DNA of 64,000 nucleotides from Sphingomonas sp. 28-66-16 (GTDB taxonomy: Bacteria; Pseudomonadota; Alphaproteobacteria; Sphingomonadales; Sphingomonadaceae), in contig NCGF01000002.1 of the NCBI GenBank assembly GCA_002281485.1, forward strand, positions 235,371 to 299,370, in the 5' to 3' direction. Shown piece by piece: positions 1 to 8,912 of the stretch. The translations under genes were made by a program, and so were the position numbers. Position 1 is the stretch's first letter. Every line of letters starts with the position of its first letter. The notes below the pieces were generated by a model, which saw only the letters and a program-made list of their open reading frames with translations, was not told the origin of the DNA and ran no database searches.

Positions 1-418
1 CGGCGCGGCCTTCGGGGTAGGGCAGATCGGTATCGACGACGAGCGCGCGCCGCAGCGGCACCGAGAACATCACCCCCAATATGCCCCCGGTCGCGGTGAT
101 CGCGGCGGTGGTAAGATAGGGGAAGCCCTGCCACCAGCCGACCATGATCAACCCGGGCAGCACGAAGATGATCGCCGCCAACGTGCCCGCCGCGCTCGCC
201 ACGGTCTGGACGATGTTGTTCTCCAGGATCGTCGCGCCCCTGAAAAAGCGCAGCACCGCCATCGAGATCACGGCGGCGGGAATCGAGGTCGCGAAAGTCA
301 GGCCGATCTTCAGGCCGAGATAGACGTTGGCGGCGGTGAACAGCAGCGTGATGATCCCGCCCAGGATGATCCCGCGCAGCGTGAGCTCGGCGACTGGCGC
401 CGGTTTCGCATCGGTCAT
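1..418 (-). CDS. OPT family oligopeptide transporter, N-terminal part (cut by window edge)
   Basis: Translating the minus strand from the ATG at 418 gives about 139 residues that run off the left edge. The N-terminus (MTDAKPAPVAELTLRG) is followed by hydrophobic segments typical of OPT transporters, with the family-like stretch AANVYLGLKIGLTFATSIPA near residues 28-47 and ENNIVQTVASAAG near 66-78. OPT proteins are multi-spanning inner-membrane importers of small peptides or metal chelates. Only the first three or so helices are present, so the substrate cannot be judged. The adjacent genes give no further clue. Confidence 0.85.
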   Translation of the reverse strand, partial: MTDAKPAPVAELTLRGIILGGIITLLFTAANVYLGLKIGLTFATSIPAAVISMAVLRFFRGATILENNIVQTVASAAGTLAAIIFVLPGLIMVGWWQGFPYLTTAAITATGGILGVMFSVPLRRALVVDTDLPYPEGRA

Positions 419-593
419 GCCTGGGCTCCGTGGGCGGCGGGGATCAATCGGGCGGGCGGGCTTGGCGCGTGAGACATCGCGGCACGCTCGCACATTCGCG
501 CCTGATAGGAAATGACTTGTCGGCGCTTGCCGTCTTTCCTGCGCATTGCCACTGTCGATTGGCCGGACGGGACTCCGGTCGAGGAAGTCAGCG

Positions 594-944
594 ATGGTCT
601 ATGTCTCGATTACGGGATTGACGCTCAAGGGGCCGTTCGCGGCCCCGCGTTTCTGGTGGCATGCGCTGCGGTCGATGGCGCAGGCGCAGGCGGCGCCGGG
701 CAATATCTTGGCGACCGCGCGGTCCGTGGACGGGGTCCAGCACACGCTGTCGATCTGGCAAAACCGCGCGGCGATGCGTCGCTTCATGATATCGGGGGCG
801 CATGCCAGGGCGATGCGCGCCTTCCCGGCGATCGCGAGCGGGTCGACCTATGGATTTGACGCCGAGGCGGCGCCGGGCTGGGACGAGGCGCTGGCCGCCT
901 GGCGCGCCCACGGCAAACCCTATGCCCTGGACGGCGCCAAATAG
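594..944 (+). CDS. Small DUF3291/monooxygenase-like protein
   Basis: A 116-residue protein starting MVYVSITGLTLKG. A GAGGAA ribosome-binding site at about 581-586 supports the ATG at 594. The pattern of a short N-terminal strand, a helix with RFWWHALRSMAQAQ, a strand ending HTLSIWQN and a helix RAAMRRFMISGAHARAM fits the dimeric alpha/beta-barrel fold of spheroidene-monooxygenase-like and DUF3291 proteins. There is no signal peptide. The family assignment rests on the look of the fold, not on a diagnostic residue, and no reaction can be stated. It stands alone between the OPT transporter and a glycine-zipper gene. Confidence 0.6.
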   Translation: MVYVSITGLTLKGPFAAPRFWWHALRSMAQAQAAPGNILATARSVDGVQHTLSIWQNRAAMRRFMISGAHARAMRAFPAIASGSTYGFDAEAAPGWDEALAAWRAHGKPYALDGAK

Positions 945-1011
945 ACGTTTCGTTCATGCAACATAAAAGCGCGATCGGTTGTTATAGGTGCACATCCGAA
1001 GGAGAGCTCCA

Positions 1012-1578
1012 ATGAACCGTGTTACCCGCCTGACCGCGCTCGTCGCCACCAGTTGCCTGGCGCTCGCGTCGCCTGCCATCGCCCAGACCGCGCAGGAAGA
1101 GGCCCGCTTCGAGCAGGCCCAGACGCGTTTCCAGAACGAATTGTCGATCTTCCGAACCGAGTTCGATCGCTATCAGCAAGCCCGCGCCAACCGCCCGGTC
1201 TATCGGGACCCGCGCGGCGGCGATCCACGTTACAATGATCCCCGTTACAATGACCCCCGCTACAACGGCACGAGCTTCAATGACGAGCGCGACGAGGGCA
1301 ATTATGATCCCGCGCGCTATTATCGCAACGATGCCCGCTATCAGGAGCGCGTGCTGGCGGCCGACGACCGCGTCTATCGCGGCAATGACGGGCGCTACTA
1401 CTGCAAGCGCAACGACGGCACGACCGGGCTGATCGTCGGCGCACTCGGCGGCGGGCTGCTCGGTAACGTCATTCAGGGCGGTCGCTCGCGGACCGTCGGC
1501 ACGCTGGTCGGCGGTGCGCTCGGCGCGGTGATCGGCAAGTCGGTCGATCAGAACAGCCAGGAAATCAAGTGCCGCTAA
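1012..1578 (+). CDS. Glycine-zipper 2TM surface-antigen-like envelope protein
   Basis: A 188-residue exported protein. The ATG at 1012 follows a GAAGGAGAG ribosome-binding site, and a Sec signal peptide (MNRVTRLTALVATSCLALASPAIAQ) precedes an Ala-rich helix. The middle holds tandem Tyr/Asp/Arg-rich repeats, PRYNDPRYNDPRYN, at about residues 71-85. The C-terminus has the glycine-zipper segment GLIVGALGGGLLGNVIQGG and a second zipper GTLVGGALGAVIGKSVD, typical of Gly-zipper 2TM / RcnB-type proteins common in Sphingomonas. A strong terminator follows directly, so it is likely monocistronic. Its exact envelope role is unknown. Confidence 0.75.
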   Translation: MNRVTRLTALVATSCLALASPAIAQTAQEEARFEQAQTRFQNELSIFRTEFDRYQQARANRPVYRDPRGGDPRYNDPRYNDPRYNGTSFNDERDEGNYDPARYYRNDARYQERVLAADDRVYRGNDGRYYCKRNDGTTGLIVGALGGGLLGNVIQGGRSRTVGTLVGGALGAVIGKSVDQNSQEIKCR

Positions 1579-1590
1579 TCATCTGACGAA

Positions 1591-1627
1591 GGGCGCCGCT
1601 CCCCTAAGGGAGTGGCGCCCTTTTTTT
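1591..1627 (+). terminator. Rho-independent terminator
   Basis: A 13-base stem GGGCGCCGCTCCC pairs with GGGAGTGGCGCCC across a CTAA loop (one G:T wobble) and is followed by seven T residues. It lies 12 bases after the stop of the glycine-zipper gene. Confidence 0.9.
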
Positions 1628-1931
1628 GCGCGTCGTCATCGGCGCCTTGCTTCACCATCGGCAGCGTTGGTGGGAATGGCTCCCACGGCTTCGAAAAGCA
1701 CTCGGATGCTCGGGATCAAGATTCGGCTGGCCGGCCTCGCGGCGGCAACGCTCACCACGGCAATCGCGCCGCGTCGCCCGTCCGTTGTTCTAGAATCCGA
1801 TGAGTTTACCTTGAACCGTTTGTCCCGAGCGAAGGCAAGGGACGTACCGCGAATCGCGTGGTGTCTCGACGTCGCGCGACACGAACGGATGAGGGTTTGA
1901 TTCAACCAAAAGCTGTCCGCTCTAACTGCCA
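1628..1931. other. Intergenic stretch without a supported gene
   Basis: About 300 bases between a terminator and the 3' end of the leftward glycan operon. Open frames here have no ribosome-binding site or recognisable protein. An imperfect inverted repeat, GTGTC...GACAC at about 1860-1881, lies just downstream of the leftward operon and could be a weak hairpin. Confidence 0.4.
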
Positions 1932-2915
1932 TCAAGACGTTCTTGCCACGCAGCGAAACCCGATATGTGTGGTGGAGGTCTCGATCATCTCGGGGTGGCG
2001 CGCGGCCGGGCGGTAGCGTTGGCAATAGTTGGCGGCACATAGATGTGAACCGCCCTTGAGGACCTTTCGGCCGATGCGAATCGCCGGTTTGCCGGGATCA
2101 TAACTGTCCCTCAGTTTGCCGCCGCGCGGGTTGCTAACGGTGCAGCACGCGCCATGGGTTTTTCGAGGATCGGCGTCGGCGAGGCGATCGATCCACCAGT
2201 CGGCGGTCCATTCCCACGTATTGCCGATCATGTCGTACAGGCCATAGCCGTTGGACGCATAGGATTTGACGGGCGAGGTGCGCTCCCAGCCGTCGAGGCA
2301 CTGGTTGGCAAAGGGGAACAGCCCCTGCCAGTAATTGGCCATCATCGCGCCACCGGGCGCGAGCGCATCGCCCCAGGCATAGTCCTTGCCTTCCAGCCCA
2401 CCGCGCGCGGCATATTCGTGTTCGGCCTCGGTGGGCAGTGCTTTGCCCGCCCAGTCGGCATAGGCTTTCGCATCGGCCCACGCGACATGGACGACGGGGT
2501 GATCCCACAGATCAAGACCGTCCAGCGAGGTGTCTGGGCCGAGCGGATGCCGCCAGTCGGCGCCGAATTCGAAGTGCCACCAATTGCCCGGCTGGGCGAG
2601 ATCGACCGGACCGGACGTCTTGCGAAAAACCAGCGAGCCGGCCCGGTCCATGCCGGGGAGCATGCCGGGATAATCCTCGATGCGGGGCGCCATCTCGGCA
2701 TGGGTGACGTGGCCGGTCGCGTCGACGAAGCAGGCGAACTGGCGGTTGGTGACCGGCGTCTCGTCGATCCAGAAGGCATCGACCGATACGCGGCGTCGCG
2801 GCGCTTCCTCGGGATAGAAATTGTCGGCCCCCATCATGAACGTGCCGGCAGGGATGTGGATCATCCCTGCATGTGGATCGCGGCGGGTGGCAGGGGATTC
2901 AGCCAAGTCGAACAC
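1932..2915 (-). CDS. Formylglycine-generating enzyme (sulfatase maturase)
   Basis: A 327-residue FGE-sulfatase family protein. In this family the enzyme oxidises a Cys in sulfatases to formylglycine using O2. The N-terminal core reads MIHIPAGTFMMGADNFYPEEAP. The C-terminal active-site block GGSHLCAANYCQRYRPAAR carries the two family cysteines (about C293 and C298), followed by GFRCV. Both redox cysteines are present, which favours a true maturase over a mere FGE-fold protein. The assigned start is a GTG with a poor ribosome-binding site; the ATG at 2864 is an alternative. It is the last gene of the leftward operon, and the sulfatase it probably matures is at 14.5-16.1 kb. Confidence 0.88.
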   Translation of the reverse strand: MFDLAESPATRRDPHAGMIHIPAGTFMMGADNFYPEEAPRRRVSVDAFWIDETPVTNRQFACFVDATGHVTHAEMAPRIEDYPGMLPGMDRAGSLVFRKTSGPVDLAQPGNWWHFEFGADWRHPLGPDTSLDGLDLWDHPVVHVAWADAKAYADWAGKALPTEAEHEYAARGGLEGKDYAWGDALAPGGAMMANYWQGLFPFANQCLDGWERTSPVKSYASNGYGLYDMIGNTWEWTADWWIDRLADADPRKTHGACCTVSNPRGGKLRDSYDPGKPAIRIGRKVLKGGSHLCAANYCQRYRPAARHPEMIETSTTHIGFRCVARTS

Positions 2916-2948
2916 CTTCAGACATCGGGTGAATGCCGATCATGCGGA

Positions 2949-3935
2949 TCAGGCCAAAAGCCCATTATAGCGCGCAAACCGCACGAACAGTACCGGCCAT
3001 TGGGCCGTCGGCACCGCTTGCGACAGCTGGACCCCGAACCCGTGCCCGCCTTTCTGGAAGACATGCATTTCGGCCTTCGACCCGGCGTCGAGCGTTGCCC
3101 GATACAGCGCGAGCGTGTTGGCCGGTGAAACCACCTGATCATCGCCAGCGCAGCACAGGAACAGCGGCGGCGTCCCTGATACGACATGCCTTTCCAGCGA
3201 ATAGGCGTCGCACACCGCCGCTGATGGGGCCGCCCCGAGCAGGGCCGCGCGCGAGGGGGCGTGCGCGCCGTTCCCCATCGTCACCACCGGAAACAGCAGC
3301 GCCGCCAGATCGGGGCGGGCGGACAGATCGTCCTGCGCGTCGACCCGCTCATAGACTCGTTCATCGAAACGCGTGGCCAGCGATCCGGCGACGTGCCCGC
3401 CTGCCGACGATCCCAATAATCCGATGCGATTCTTGTCGATGCCCAGGCGGTCGGCGTTGGCGCGCACCAGCCGGATCGCGCGCTGCGCGTCCTGCAGCGG
3501 CACGTCGGCACGCTGCGCCCAGCCTTCGCCGGGAAGACGATAGACGAGGATGAACGTCGTAATGCCCACCGCGGTCAGCCAGGCTGCGTGATCGGTCCCG
3601 GCAGCATCATAGTTGAGCACCGAAAAGCCACCGCCGGGGATCGCGATGACGGCGGCGCCATTGGGCTTTGCCGCACGCTTCACGATCAGAACCGGGTTGC
3701 CGATCCGGCTCAGCCGCCGGTGGCGTTTCCCCTTGGGATCAGGATTGTCCTGGATCAACTCGGTCAGCGCTACCCCAGCACCGCCCGGCGGCGTGCCGGG
3801 CCAGAGCGGCAACACCTCATCGGCACCGTCGGCGGCGGGGGTATCGGCTGGCCTCGACCAGCCCGCGCGCGCGACGGCGAACGATGCGACCCCCATGCCG
3901 CCCAGGATCAACGATCGTCGCGACTGTTCCACCAT
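2949..3935 (-). CDS. Tat-exported alpha/beta-hydrolase, acetylxylan-esterase-like
   Basis: A 328-residue carbohydrate-esterase-like alpha/beta hydrolase. The N-terminus MVEQSRRSLILGGMGVASF resembles a twin-arginine signal (SRRSLIL). The oxyanion motif IPGGGFSVLNYDAAG is near residue 98, the nucleophile elbow GLLGSSAGGHVAG holds Ser, the acid is in CCAGDDQVVSP, and the His is in KGGHGFGVQ. This arrangement is typical of deacetylases that strip acetyl groups from polysaccharides in the periplasm. It lies 33 bases before the FGE gene and 39 bases after a glycosidase gene, in one transcription unit. The exact ester substrate is not predictable. Confidence 0.8.
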   Translation of the reverse strand: MVEQSRRSLILGGMGVASFAVARAGWSRPADTPAADGADEVLPLWPGTPPGGAGVALTELIQDNPDPKGKRHRRLSRIGNPVLIVKRAAKPNGAAVIAIPGGGFSVLNYDAAGTDHAAWLTAVGITTFILVYRLPGEGWAQRADVPLQDAQRAIRLVRANADRLGIDKNRIGLLGSSAGGHVAGSLATRFDERVYERVDAQDDLSARPDLAALLFPVVTMGNGAHAPSRAALLGAAPSAAVCDAYSLERHVVSGTPPLFLCCAGDDQVVSPANTLALYRATLDAGSKAEMHVFQKGGHGFGVQLSQAVPTAQWPVLFVRFARYNGLLA

Positions 3936-3974
3936 GGCTTATCCTTCCCCGGCCTTTGTCGGCTTGCCCCATCT

Positions 3975-5294
3975 TCACTGCGCAGCGGCGGTTTGTCGCT
4001 CCGCCTGCGCCATCCGCTGCATCTTGTCGAAGCTGAGCGTCGTCAGCATATCGAGTGCTCTGGCTCTGAACGTGTCGCGCGAAGGCGCCATTCCGGTTTG
4101 CCGGCAGCTATCGGCGACAAAGTTCGTCATCGCCTGCAGATATTGTTGGTGGAGGTAATAGAGCGCCCGCCGCTGTCCGGTTTCGTCCACGAGCGACATT
4201 TCGTGCGAGGTGCCGTCGGGCGCATATTCATTATTGTAGAATTGCCAGATGAGCGCGAAGGGCAGATCGAGTTCGATGGCGACCTGCATGACATAGCGGC
4301 TCTTGAGATATTGCTGCTCGACGGTCAGCGGCCTGGTCTTGTCGGCATGATACCCATATTCGCCGATGAAGACGCGGTGGTCGAAGGGCAGGCCGGCCTT
4401 GGGTTTCAGTTGCCCTTCAAGATAGCGGACGATCTGTGTCAGCGGCTGCCTGATCGAGTCGATATCGGGCGACGGCGACTGCTTGATGGCTTCGTAGCTG
4501 GAGTAGGATACAAGATCGACGTCGGTCGCCGGTAGCACGCTCAGCGCGACGCTCGGTTTGCCGTCCAGCGCCCGTTTCACCAGATTGACCTCGACATAGT
4601 GATATACCTCGACGCCGTCATGCGGGGTCGCGGCCTTGGCGTCGTCGATCGCCTTCTGGCGGATGTTCAGCCAATCGATCATGCCCTTGATCGCCTCCGG
4701 CGTCGGCGGCGTGTCCTTGCCCTGGCCGCCGTTGAGCAGCCAGTCGCCCTCCCAATTGCCCAGCATGAAGACCTTGCCCGTCCCGGCGTAGCGCTTGAGG
4801 AGCCACGCGGTCAGATCGTAGATTTCGTCATAATATTGCTTCGCCGCGGCCTTGCTGACGCCGTGGTGCCAGTCGGCATCGGTGAAGGTCTGCACCCAGA
4901 ATTGATAATATTTGAAATCGAGATCGAGCGTCTGCTGCAGGCCGCGCGCCGCCTTGAGATAGTCGAGTTCGGTGCGCGCCCGGGCCGCCGCATCGCCGAA
5001 GCCGTATTTCCCCGCCTGGCGCTTCCCGAGCGAGATTTTCAGGATGTTCGAACCGAGCGCCCTGATCGCCTTCGCCTGGTCGAGAAGCGTGCTGTCCTTC
5101 GCAAAATCATGATTGCCACCAAATGCCTGCGTGCCAAGGACATAATTGTAGTTTGCCGCCGTCTGCAAAGCCGTGGCGCTACACCTGTCATCCGGCTTTG
5201 CCTGCGCGACCGAGCTGAAAGCGAGCGGCAGCAGCACGGCGGCGCGGCGTATCGCCCGGCGCCGCCAAGGGTTCAAGGTGTGAAGAGCCATCAT
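3975..5294 (-). CDS. Secreted TIM-barrel-like glycoside hydrolase
   Basis: About 439 residues with a signal peptide (RRAIRRAAVLLPLAFSSVAQA). The fold looks like a clan-A type glycosidase. Candidate acid/base and nucleophile glutamates lie in VFMLGNWEGDWLL and VFIGEYGYHADK, with further aromatic motifs in QFYNNEY. The start is ATG at 5294, overlapping the upstream stop as ATGA, or the next ATG at 5291, which is better spaced from GGGAGG. The frame stays open well upstream into the neighbouring gene, but that extension is out of keeping with a secreted enzyme. The GH family was not identified. It is translationally coupled to the GH2 gene. Confidence 0.7.
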   Translation of the reverse strand: MMALHTLNPWRRRAIRRAAVLLPLAFSSVAQAKPDDRCSATALQTAANYNYVLGTQAFGGNHDFAKDSTLLDQAKAIRALGSNILKISLGKRQAGKYGFGDAAARARTELDYLKAARGLQQTLDLDFKYYQFWVQTFTDADWHHGVSKAAAKQYYDEIYDLTAWLLKRYAGTGKVFMLGNWEGDWLLNGGQGKDTPPTPEAIKGMIDWLNIRQKAIDDAKAATPHDGVEVYHYVEVNLVKRALDGKPSVALSVLPATDVDLVSYSSYEAIKQSPSPDIDSIRQPLTQIVRYLEGQLKPKAGLPFDHRVFIGEYGYHADKTRPLTVEQQYLKSRYVMQVAIELDLPFALIWQFYNNEYAPDGTSHEMSLVDETGQRRALYYLHQQYLQAMTNFVADSCRQTGMAPSRDTFRARALDMLTTLSFDKMQRMAQAERQTAAAQ

Positions 5295-8200
5295 TTTCCT
5301 CCCGTAGGACCGGATGCGATGGCAACCGGAATCGAGGCGTTTTCGACATTCCAGCCGTCTACCCGGATGCTGGCGGGCCGTGCCGCTGATGCCGGCAGTT
5401 GCAGCGTCACCGTCCGCGTTTCGCCGGGCAGAAGCGACACGTAATTGTCGCTCCAGTAAGCAGGCAGGACGCGTGCGCCCGCAGCGTCGAGCGCCGAAAG
5501 CCGGACCATCAGGGCGGGGAGGGTGGTATCGTTCAGGACGGTCACCCTGATCTCGGTTTCCGGCGTGTCCGCGGTCTGGCGTGCCCGCACGGTGACCTTC
5601 GCGGGTGGCATGCTTGTCATTGCTGAATAGGCCGACGGGTCGCGCGCAAGCCAATAGACATTCTCGCTGAGCGGCGCGCCGCGCGCATCGAACAGCTCCA
5701 GCTTGGTAAGCACGACAGGCGATCGATCGAACATCGTCGCGTCGATCGCGTTGCCCGTTGCCGTCGTGGCGAGGGCGGCCGCGTCGATCCGGACCGATTG
5801 ATCGCTCAACAGCGCGCCGTCGAGACGGTAGTTGCGAATCCGGACGCGCGCCCGAGCCAGCGTATTGGCCAGGCTGTTGACCACGGCCACCTCCCTCCCT
5901 GGAAGGTTCAGCTGGACATGGACCGGCTCGGTTCCCTTTTTGAACCCGAAATAGGAAGCCTGCGTGTCGTAGTTGTGGCTGTAGATTTGCCATAAGGTGC
6001 TCGGCCAGGCGGGATGCGTCATCCAGAGCAGTCGACCGCTGTTGCGGACGAACAGTCCGTCGTTCATCCCTTCGAAGATCGCGCGATGCGATTCATAGTT
6101 CAGCAACTGCGCCTTCTTCTCGAAATCGGCGAGATCGGCCGGCGCGCCAAATCGCTCGGTAAGTGCTTTCATGAAGCTTTTGACGTCGCCCGCCTTTGCC
6201 TGATGCCAATCGTGATAGGCCCAGCTGTCGCTGATCGGCCACTGATCGGCCGACGGCATCATCGCCTTGAAGGTTTCGAGCGTGGGGAAGGAGGGCGTGC
6301 CCACCTCGGTTGAGAAACCACGCGCCAGTCGGGTGAAATAGGATTCCGGCGGCTGATAGTTCCATGGGCCGCTATTCGCCATCTCGATCAGGCGCGAATT
6401 GGGCAGATAGAGCCGGGTCCCATCGATCTGCCGCACCGCCTGATCGAGCGCGACGTTCAACATGGGGGGCGGGACCCCCTCGTTGCGGCCGATCCACAGG
6501 GCAATTGATGGATGGTACTGGAACCGGCCGATCGTGTCGCTGGCGTTGGCCATGAACAGCGCGTTGTCGGCCGGCTCGCCATTGTGATCCTGCGTCGAGA
6601 TCCAGAAATCGTTCAACACCAGCAGCCCGTATTCGTCCGCCAGATCGTAGAATACCTGTTCGGTGCTCTGGCCCAGCCAGTTGCGGATGGTGTTGACATT
6701 GGCCTGCTGATGCAGCCGGAAATAGGGCTCCATACGATCGCGCGAGACGCGCTTGAGCCAGTCATCCATGCCCCAATTGCCGCCGCGCACCGCGATCGGC
6801 ACGCCATTGACCCGGATCAGCAAATGGGGCGTCAGCGATGGGGACGATACCGGGGCGAGCGCTGGCGAGCCATCAATGGCGCGAGCCAGTGAAACGGCCC
6901 ATCCACCCTCGACCTTGCGAATCATCTCGTGCCGCACATCGAGCAGGCGCTCGCCCGGGCTTCGGTCTGGAATGACCGCTACGCGCTGCAACGCCTTCGC
7001 CGAATCGAGCGCCGACACTTCATAGCTGATCTCGCGAATGCCGTAGCGGACGTCCCGCTCGTCGCTGGCGGCGCCACCGGTGCTCGCCGTCAGCTTCAGG
7101 CGGTGCAAGGTCGGCTTGCCATAGCCGTTGGGCCACCACAGATCGGGATGGACGATGCGCAGTGCGCGAAACCGGCTGGGCGCGAACGTCACCATCTGGC
7201 TGCTGCGCGGCGCCAGCTTCACGGTCTGGGCAAGCGTCACCCGGCCCAGCAGCGCCGAGACGGTTGCCGCGACCGCTGTCTCCCCCTGATTGATCACGGG
7301 AACCGTGATCGTCAGTTCCGCGACACGATTGTCGGGTTTCGGTAGCACGGATCTGACATGTGGGTCGCCCAGCCGGACGGCGCCTGTTTCCTCCAGCACG
7401 ACGTCCTGCCAGATGCCGGTTTCGCGGTCGCGCACCGTCGGAATCCAGTCCCAGCCCTCGCTCGCGGCGAAAGTGGGGCCGTCGACTGCCATCGCGCCGC
7501 CATTCTGGCCGGGCCCGGCGGCGAGCGATTCCTCCTGCGCCAATCCCGGATGTGGCGGCGGGGAGACGCGGATCGCAACGGCCACGCGGGCGCCCGGTCG
7601 CAATCGTTCGTCGAGCGGGAATCGTCCGCGAATGAACGCGCCCACGATCGTGCCCAGCCGTTTGCCGTTGACCCAGATCTCCGCTGCATAGTTGATGCCT
7701 TCGAAATTCAGGGCGCTCAGCCGTTGGGCATCGTTGTCAGGCAGCGTAAATTCGGTGCGGTACCAGTAATCCTGCCGGGCGAGCCGCTCGGGAATCAGCA
7801 GATTGTTCAATCCGTAGGCGGGATCTGCGAAGACGCCGTTGTCGATGTAGCTGGTCAGCACCGTCCCCGGCACCGTGGCCGTCAGCCAGTCGCCGTCGGC
7901 GAACCCAGGGCTGGAGATTTCCTCGGGCGGGGCGTGGGTCTCGGACTGGGCCACGAATCGCCACGCCCCGACCTTCCAGCGACCCGACGCCATCATCGTC
8001 AGTGGTGCGGAAGGGCGCGGCCGGGCGGTCGCCGGTAGCGGCAGCGATGGATCGCGGCTGACGGGAAGCGTCGCCGGGTCCTGTGGTCGATCCTGGCCCG
8101 GATATTGTTTCGTCTGGACAGGCCAGGACTGGCTGCCGCTTTCGGCAGCGCCGTTCGTTACGCCTGGCGTCGAGCTCGTCATATGGCGTGCTGCGTTCGC

Positions 8201-8380
8201 GACCCTGTTCGATGCGGCGATCCCGGCACCGTCACTCGCCGGGCCCCCGATCATCGCGACGACGCGCGGCTGCGCATAGGCGGCTTCCTCCCCCGTCACG
8301 ACGCTAACGGCCGCCAGGGCAAGAGTGATGGCCAACCCGCCATGGAGCCGATGCACCATATTCCTCATCCCCAAGACCAT
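5291..8380 (-). CDS. GH2-family exo-beta-glycosidase (exo-glucosaminidase/mannosidase-like)
   Basis: A 1029-residue secreted glycosidase with a signal peptide ending near TGEEAAYAQ. The GH2 sugar-binding domain has GDWLTATVPGTVLTSYID, YGLNNL and QDYWYRTEFTLP at about residues 170-240, a layout seen in exo-beta-D-glucosaminidases and beta-mannosidases. The catalytic barrel has SIALWIGRNEG, with the acid/base Glu, and GFSTEVGTPSFP, with the probable nucleophile Glu. C-terminal Ig-like domains follow. The start is uncertain: ATGs at 8380, 8368 and 8359 lie in a row before the signal peptide. It is first in the leftward operon, divergent from the receptor. Specificity between glucosamine, mannose and galactose cannot be fixed by eye. 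Confidence 0.85.
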   Translation of the reverse strand: MVLGMRNMVHRLHGGLAITLALAAVSVVTGEEAAYAQPRVVAMIGGPASDGAGIAASNRVANAARHMTSSTPGVTNGAAESGSQSWPVQTKQYPGQDRPQDPATLPVSRDPSLPLPATARPRPSAPLTMMASGRWKVGAWRFVAQSETHAPPEEISSPGFADGDWLTATVPGTVLTSYIDNGVFADPAYGLNNLLIPERLARQDYWYRTEFTLPDNDAQRLSALNFEGINYAAEIWVNGKRLGTIVGAFIRGRFPLDERLRPGARVAVAIRVSPPPHPGLAQEESLAAGPGQNGGAMAVDGPTFAASEGWDWIPTVRDRETGIWQDVVLEETGAVRLGDPHVRSVLPKPDNRVAELTITVPVINQGETAVAATVSALLGRVTLAQTVKLAPRSSQMVTFAPSRFRALRIVHPDLWWPNGYGKPTLHRLKLTASTGGAASDERDVRYGIREISYEVSALDSAKALQRVAVIPDRSPGERLLDVRHEMIRKVEGGWAVSLARAIDGSPALAPVSSPSLTPHLLIRVNGVPIAVRGGNWGMDDWLKRVSRDRMEPYFRLHQQANVNTIRNWLGQSTEQVFYDLADEYGLLVLNDFWISTQDHNGEPADNALFMANASDTIGRFQYHPSIALWIGRNEGVPPPMLNVALDQAVRQIDGTRLYLPNSRLIEMANSGPWNYQPPESYFTRLARGFSTEVGTPSFPTLETFKAMMPSADQWPISDSWAYHDWHQAKAGDVKSFMKALTERFGAPADLADFEKKAQLLNYESHRAIFEGMNDGLFVRNSGRLLWMTHPAWPSTLWQIYSHNYDTQASYFGFKKGTEPVHVQLNLPGREVAVVNSLANTLARARVRIRNYRLDGALLSDQSVRIDAAALATTATGNAIDATMFDRSPVVLTKLELFDARGAPLSENVYWLARDPSAYSAMTSMPPAKVTVRARQTADTPETEIRVTVLNDTTLPALMVRLSALDAAGARVLPAYWSDNYVSLLPGETRTVTLQLPASAARPASIRVDGWNVENASIPVAIASGPTGGK

Positions 8381-8912
8381 TTCTTGCTGTCTTTTTATAA
8401 AGTCACTTTAATCAAATAAGAGGGGCATTGGTCAAGCATCAAAGCGTGGCGCCGTCGTCGCGGGCGTCGAAAGCGCGCCGCAAAATCATGGGAATCCAGC
8501 CGTTAAAGATATGGAAAAAGACGGAATTGATGGGTGACGCGTGACGGCCGCGGCAAAGCCTGGCGACACCGATTAAATGAAACAAATTTCTTTACTAAAG
8601 CGATCGACTCGATATAGGGGTGCTATTCGCTCCGGTTTCGAGTCGGCCCGTCAGATGCCGATCACGCCGTGGCGAAAGGGTGGAGGGGAGCATGAGGCTG
8701 TCATTGGCAGTAAGGGAATGCCCGCGACCGGCAGTCGCCTGGCTCCCCGACACGCGCATCGGCAATCGGTTCGCCCCAAGGATATCGGCTCGAGCCGCCG
8801 CGCTTGCGGATCGCCGTGTGGCGCCCCCCTTCAGGGGGAGCGCTCCGGCATCGGCCGGTATCCTTGCGCACCGGATTGCTCGCATCATCATTTTCTGTGG
8901 GGGAGAAGCCAA
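8381..8912. promoter_or_regulatory. Divergent control region of the glycan locus with two short palindromes
   Basis: This 532-base AT-richer gap drives the two divergent operons. It holds a perfect 13-bp odd palindrome TAAAGTCACTTTA (8398-8410), 18 bases from the GH2 start, and a perfect 11-bp one, CTTTACTAAAG (8590-8600). These are candidate operators, for example for the ROK regulator at 16.3 kb. An open frame continues through 8577-8912 into the receptor gene but is not needed, because a good start with a signal peptide lies at 8913. Confidence 0.45.
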
